From contig JAJEKV010000328.1 in NCBI GenBank assembly GCA_021234155.1, positions 1-64,000 of the forward strand: 64,000 nucleotides of DNA, given 5' to 3'. Shown piece by piece: positions 60,342 through 64,000 of the stretch (positions are counted from its first letter, which is position 1; the number at the start of each line of letters is the position of its first letter). Made by a program: the position numbers and the translations under genes. Origin of the DNA: Isoetes taiwanensis (lineage: Eukaryota; Streptophyta; Lycopodiopsida; Isoetales; Isoetaceae). The notes beneath the pieces are model-generated. The model searched no databases and was not told the origin of the DNA. It saw only the letters and a program-made list of their open reading frames with translations.

Positions 60342-60539
60342 CGGACTCTCCACAACAATTGGATATGTCAATGTCAAATTAAAGGTCCATCTCTCCAGTT
60401 GCAGACCTCTCTGGTAGGACAGAACAGCAATAAAAAAGGAGGGATCTATGCAATACAAATAATGAAATCTTATCTGCTTTGGGTTTTATCTTTGGAATCA
60501 ACGGCTCCTCTTCGTCTTGAGGCTCGGATTCTTGAAATA

Positions 60540-61561
60540 ATATGATTGGGAGCCATGCTAGCGATTCTCGTAGGGCCTTAGTTAAACCCCGGCTTCAGCG
60601 GTGCATCCGAGCGATGTGGTGTCCTCCTTTTAACACGGGGAGATTTGGTATCATCTGCGGCGGCAACCTCGGCACTCAATGCGTCTGCGTCCACTTGGGC
60701 TGCTTCGGCATTCCAATTAGGGGCTGGGCAGCAAATTTCCTCCTCGGTGACCCCATTGCCATGGCTCGAGCAATTCGAGCTCGAATTTCCCTTATTTGCT
60801 TCTCACGGGATTTGAGCTCCTGTGCTTTCTTTCTCTGAACACGCAAATTGATGAAGTCGGCTTCGCCCTTGGGGTAGAAACAATCCAATATCTATCGTTG
60901 ATCCGCCAATCTGGCTTGCGATTTCGTCTAGTCCTTTGAAGTTTCTGGTCAAGTTATGGGCATACTTGAAATCGGGATCACAAGATCGGCGCCACACTAT
61001 CTTCCCATAGTCCCTCTTCTTGGATTCACCCTTGCTCTTGTTGCGGGAATCCGACCCCTTGGAACATCGGGAGCACTGGAATTCTCATAAATCACGGTGT
61101 TCCCACGAACCTATGATTTTCTAAATCAACCTTTTCTGCTGTAACTCTTTTCGCATGACGCGTCTACACAGCACCTCCATCTGGGCGGCGTGATCATACC
61201 GGTGATGCAGGGGGCTCTTCTGTGGGTGCTCCAAGAATTCTTCGAACAACCTCGCCATCCCCTTGAGCCCCCATGAATATCATCACGCCAATGAGCCTCA
61301 AGAGAGGCTGGATTTTTTATCTGCGGGGGCTTGACCCTTTGTTGTCGGATCGGGCTTTTCCTTCTCCTTGGAAGGGGATTCCACCTCTGCATCTGATCCA
61401 AACCCGGCTATATCTCTGAAACAGTCTGGTAACTTAAGGGAGTTTGCAGCCTCATCTGCGGGCCCCCAGTTCTCATTTATGGAGGTATTCAAGCTAACTT
61501 CCGGGTTAATAGATTCGTCCATGCGCAGGGACGGGGCAAGAATCGTTAAAAAACAAAGCAA
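60540..61561 (-). pseudogene. Oppositely oriented gene-like segment inside the TIR element (possibly captured host sequence)
   Basis: The minus-strand order is: MDESINPEVSLNTSI and LPDCFRDIAGFGSDAEVESP (61,520-61,380); KEKEKPDPTTKGQAPADKK; in another frame GLKGMARLFEEFLEHPQKSP and RYDHAAQMEVLCRRVMRK (61,270-61,150); then KSKGESKKRDYGKIVWRRSC and DFKYAHNLTRNFKGLDEIAS (61,045-60,910); and CFYPKGEADFINLRVQRKKA with a charged helix (REKQIREIRARIARAM, 60,890-60,750). It reads like one coherent protein of about 300 residues with a coiled-coil end, interrupted by three or four frameshifts. I do not recognise it. Its antisense position to the transposase-like frame is compatible with a captured gene fragment or a second element gene. 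Confidence 0.4.
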
Positions 61562-61989
61562 AGATTCAAAAAACAGTAAAACCGAGGTCGTAGGGTCTAT
61601 TCAATCGATTTTTACCTTAAACAAGTAAAAGTAACTCTCGGGCGCCTTCGTTATCGAGACCACGGTGATAAAGCACCGCTGAATCGGCACTCTCCTCTCG
61701 AGAAAATGGGGACCGAGGAGGTCAGGTGCGAGCAATCCGAAAATTGCCCTCCGGAAGAGTGGGAATTCCCTCCTCGGGAATCACTTGTCTACATTGGCAC
61801 CACATTATTGGTAATATGCGGCGTAATAATTCGGTCGTCGACCTTAAATTTGAAAGGCCAGCCGATGCTACCACGTGGGCCGGCCGCGTAATTGCAAGGG
61901 GCGTGATTCGGAGGCGGGATAACCGGCGGTCGCGATTTGGCGGCCCCGTCGAGCCACGGGGCGTGGGATCGGGAGGGCAGGGGGATCAC

Positions 61990-62050
61990 TCGCGAACATC
62001 GTGGCGAACACTTTGGCGAACAGCGTGGCGAACACCTTGGCGAACAGCAT
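61990..62050 (+). repeat. 12-bp minisatellite inside the right arm
   Basis: GGCGAACA + four variable bases ending in TG or TT repeats about five times (GTGGCGAACACTTTGGCGAA and so on). It sits between two large GATC-rich blocks. Confidence 0.8.
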
Positions 62051-62179
62051 GCCACATCGGGGAGGTCAGCCCCGGGCGTGGGATCCCGGAGGGCGGCATC
62101 ACTCATGAACACCTTGGCACATGACATGGCGGACGGCGAGTCAGCCGGACTTAGGATCCCGAGGGCGGGATCACCCAAT

Positions 62180-62645
62180 ACAGGCGTGGGCGACATCATG
62201 GCATATCGGGCCCCGCCATGGATGTGATCCGTGAGGTGGGGATCACCCAGCCGATATCGGGAGAGGATATCGACCGTGCCCCTCGTGGATCCCGAGGGGA
62301 GGAGGGGATCACCGAGCGTGATCCCCGGAGGAGGATCCACGGCTGATAACCGCCGGCGCCAACGGCCAGCGACGCGGGCCACATCGCCGTCAGCCTCGAC
62401 TGGATCCCGGAGCCGGGATCACCCAATACGCCGTGGGCCGGACATCGCGGGCATATCGGGCAGGTCAGCGTCCGTGGCAGATAACGGGGGGTCGTGAGGG
62501 GTGTGATCCCGGAGGATGGGATCACGGCCCTGCCATGGATGTGATCCCGGAGGTGGGGATCACCACGGCCGATATCGGGAGAGGATATCGACCAGGCCCT
62601 CGTGATCCCGGAGGAGGGGATCACCGAGCGTGATCCCAGAGGAGG
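62180..62645 (-). repeat. Right inverted arm: matching units in opposite orientation
   Basis: The reverse complement repeats the same units: the CGGTGATCCCCTCCTCC block is at about 62,630 and about 62,318, again about 312 bp apart. Related sequence with GGGATCAC elements extends inward to about 61,760. Confidence 0.85.
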
Positions 62646-62812
62646 GGATCTCTGCGGACGGCGGAGATTCGACGGGGTTTTGGACGGCCCGGATCGGTCA
62701 CGGCGGTACCGCATGTGTCGATCTGCAGAAAAACGGGGGTCCCCGAACGGATCCCGTCGAGAATGCCTGGGGATTCCCGAAACCAGGGTATATATATCTT
62801 GAGCCCACCTTT

Positions 62813-64000
62813 TTATTAGCTTCTATCTTCGAACCTTAAAATATCTTTAAAGGCTTTGCCTTTTAGCATAACCTTTTTCTAAAGGCAACAACTATCTAAT
62901 AACCCTTTCCTAAAGGCAATAACTATCTAATAATAATCCTATAATTTGGCTTAAATATCTCATTCGTGGTTTGGCTTCAGTATTTTTAACTTTCTTTCTC
63001 ATTCTCTTGCTCCCATAGCCACTCCCCAAACATCTATCGGAATTGGCTTCATACTGCCACTGCCACAATGGAATCACAGAATTGTTGCCCTAAAAAAAAG
63101 GAGCCAGAAGCTGAGATATTAGAGAGAGGTGCCATTGCCTCATGGTGAATCTACCTGTCTATGTAAACAAAAGAATTTTATAATGGTGATTCAAATCTAA
63201 CTAATCATCAATTCATCATCACATAAAAGCCAGGTGGACCTCTAGTCCAACCTTGTATTGCTACGTACTATGTTCTTTTTATCTTGAAACTCATTTTTTG
63301 TTTTGCTTGCAGTTGTTAACATTAGAAAGCATTAGCATCAGAAAGCTGCTAATATCTGACTAATTATTGTCAAAATAAAAGTTAAAAGAATATTAATATT
63401 CAAGGCTAAGATACAGACAATACTGTTGTAGGCCAAAATGAATGCATCCAAATTAACATTTATTAGTTATTGAGATATTATATAAGTACCCGGTATCTAG
63501 TGTTGAATACCTTTTTAGGTAGTTTTATGGTCTTTTATTAGTGCTTTTTATGGTGGGGTGTAGTATGCTTATGCCTATTGGGCATAAACCACATCGCATA
63601 AAAACTCTTACCGAGAAAACTTTGTGTTCTGTTCCAGCAAGCTTGGTCGTAAATAAAAGCCCCCAATTTTTCAATGGTTTAAGCTTGCTCGCTTACTCTA
63701 GAGGACTCGACCTCAAAAACTAGTATGACTCTTCTGAACAACCGCGGATGATGCAGGGTATGGTTGCTAAACCTTTGTGGATTCAATCTTATATGTAGAT
63801 AAGCTGTTGAAAAGTATGTTGAATTAATGAGTAAATTTGCAGACTCAATCTTGTATCCGAGTCTGCCATCTTTTTTCTATCCCCTTAGTGTGGTCTTTAT
63901 TTAGTCGGACTTCATATGTTTGTTCCGCAATCAGTGAAAGCTAAAGCAAAAGTATCAGAGTTATTACCTTTACAAAACCAATTTAGTAATTTTCGAATGG
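62813..64000. other. No gene seen
   Basis: AT-rich with a repeated CCTAAAGGCA(A)(C/T)AACTATCTAATAA block (about 62,878-62,935). I see no coding pattern on either strand. Confidence 0.5.

Larger units (their letters stand above)
58286..62812. mobile_element. 4.5-kb DNA element with very long inverted ends (MULE-like suspected)
   Basis: The left end starts AAGGTAGGGCTCAGAGATATATATAC. The right end, read on the minus strand, starts AAGGTGGGCTCAAGATATATATAC. Homology continues inward for at least 600-800 bp: GGGATCCGTTCGGGGACCCC, GACACATGCGGTA and AAACCCCGT occur in both arms in opposite orientation. Long TIRs, a transposase-like fragment and an inner gene-like segment fit the Mutator-like superfamily. 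No 8-11 bp target duplication could be seen next to the ends I chose, so the superfamily is tentative. Confidence 0.65.

Noticed and set aside
58494-62645. CRISPR-like regular repeats
   Set aside because: The repeats are about 312 bp, in inverted arms and without short unique spacers. The context is a plant nuclear genome.

Overview
The window looks like nuclear DNA of a land plant, probably a non-flowering one (bryophyte, lycophyte or fern; this last point is inference). It is AT-rich with no operons or Shine-Dalgarno sites. It has spliced fragments of plant genes: a cytosolic ribosomal protein L3 gene at 45.4-46.9 kb and a BET-type (GTE) bromodomain-factor fragment at 11.8-12.8 kb. Plant Ty3/gypsy, Ty1/copia, LINE and DNA-transposon remnants are nested in one another. 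Only the RPL3 gene looks like an ordinary host gene that could be active.

Layout. 1-11,792: a decayed minus-strand chromovirus (chromodomain Ty3/gypsy) whose 3' LTR runs off the left edge. Its 5' LTR sits inside the second copy of a tandemly duplicated GTE fragment. 12.8-19.2 kb: mostly non-coding, with a copia gag fragment and an unrecognised gene remnant. 19,236-30,260: a plus-strand, non-chromodomain Ty3/gypsy element with both LTRs, a 5-bp target duplication, gag-PR-RT-RH-INT, and about 3.9 kb of extra sequence after integrase. 30,352-31,853: another LTR, distantly similar to the chromovirus LTR. 32.7-33.9 kb (minus): an intron-containing gene with a DGNHR motif. 35.8-38.2 kb (plus): a transposase-like remnant. 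38.2-45 kb: nothing clearly coding. 45.4-46.9 kb: RPL3 with introns. 47.8-49.6 kb: 3' part of a copia element. 54.0-55.3 kb (minus): LINE reverse transcriptase with an internal in-frame deletion. 58.3-62.8 kb: a 4.5-kb DNA element with very long inverted ends built from repeats of about 312 bp, enclosing a transposase-like N-terminal fragment and an oppositely oriented gene-like segment.

A caution applies throughout. Nearly every recognisable coding region, including the housekeeping RPL3, is broken by 1-2 bp indels while its residues stay well conserved. The two LTRs of the complete gypsy element differ mostly in CG-rich stretches. This may be assembly or consensus error rather than biological decay, so 'pseudogene' calls here are provisional.

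The least explained parts are the inverted-repeat element at 58.3-62.8 kb, the post-integrase region of the gypsy element (25.8-29.7 kb), the DGNHR gene at 32.7-33.9 kb, and a thrice-repeated imperfect hairpin at 7.47-7.85 kb.
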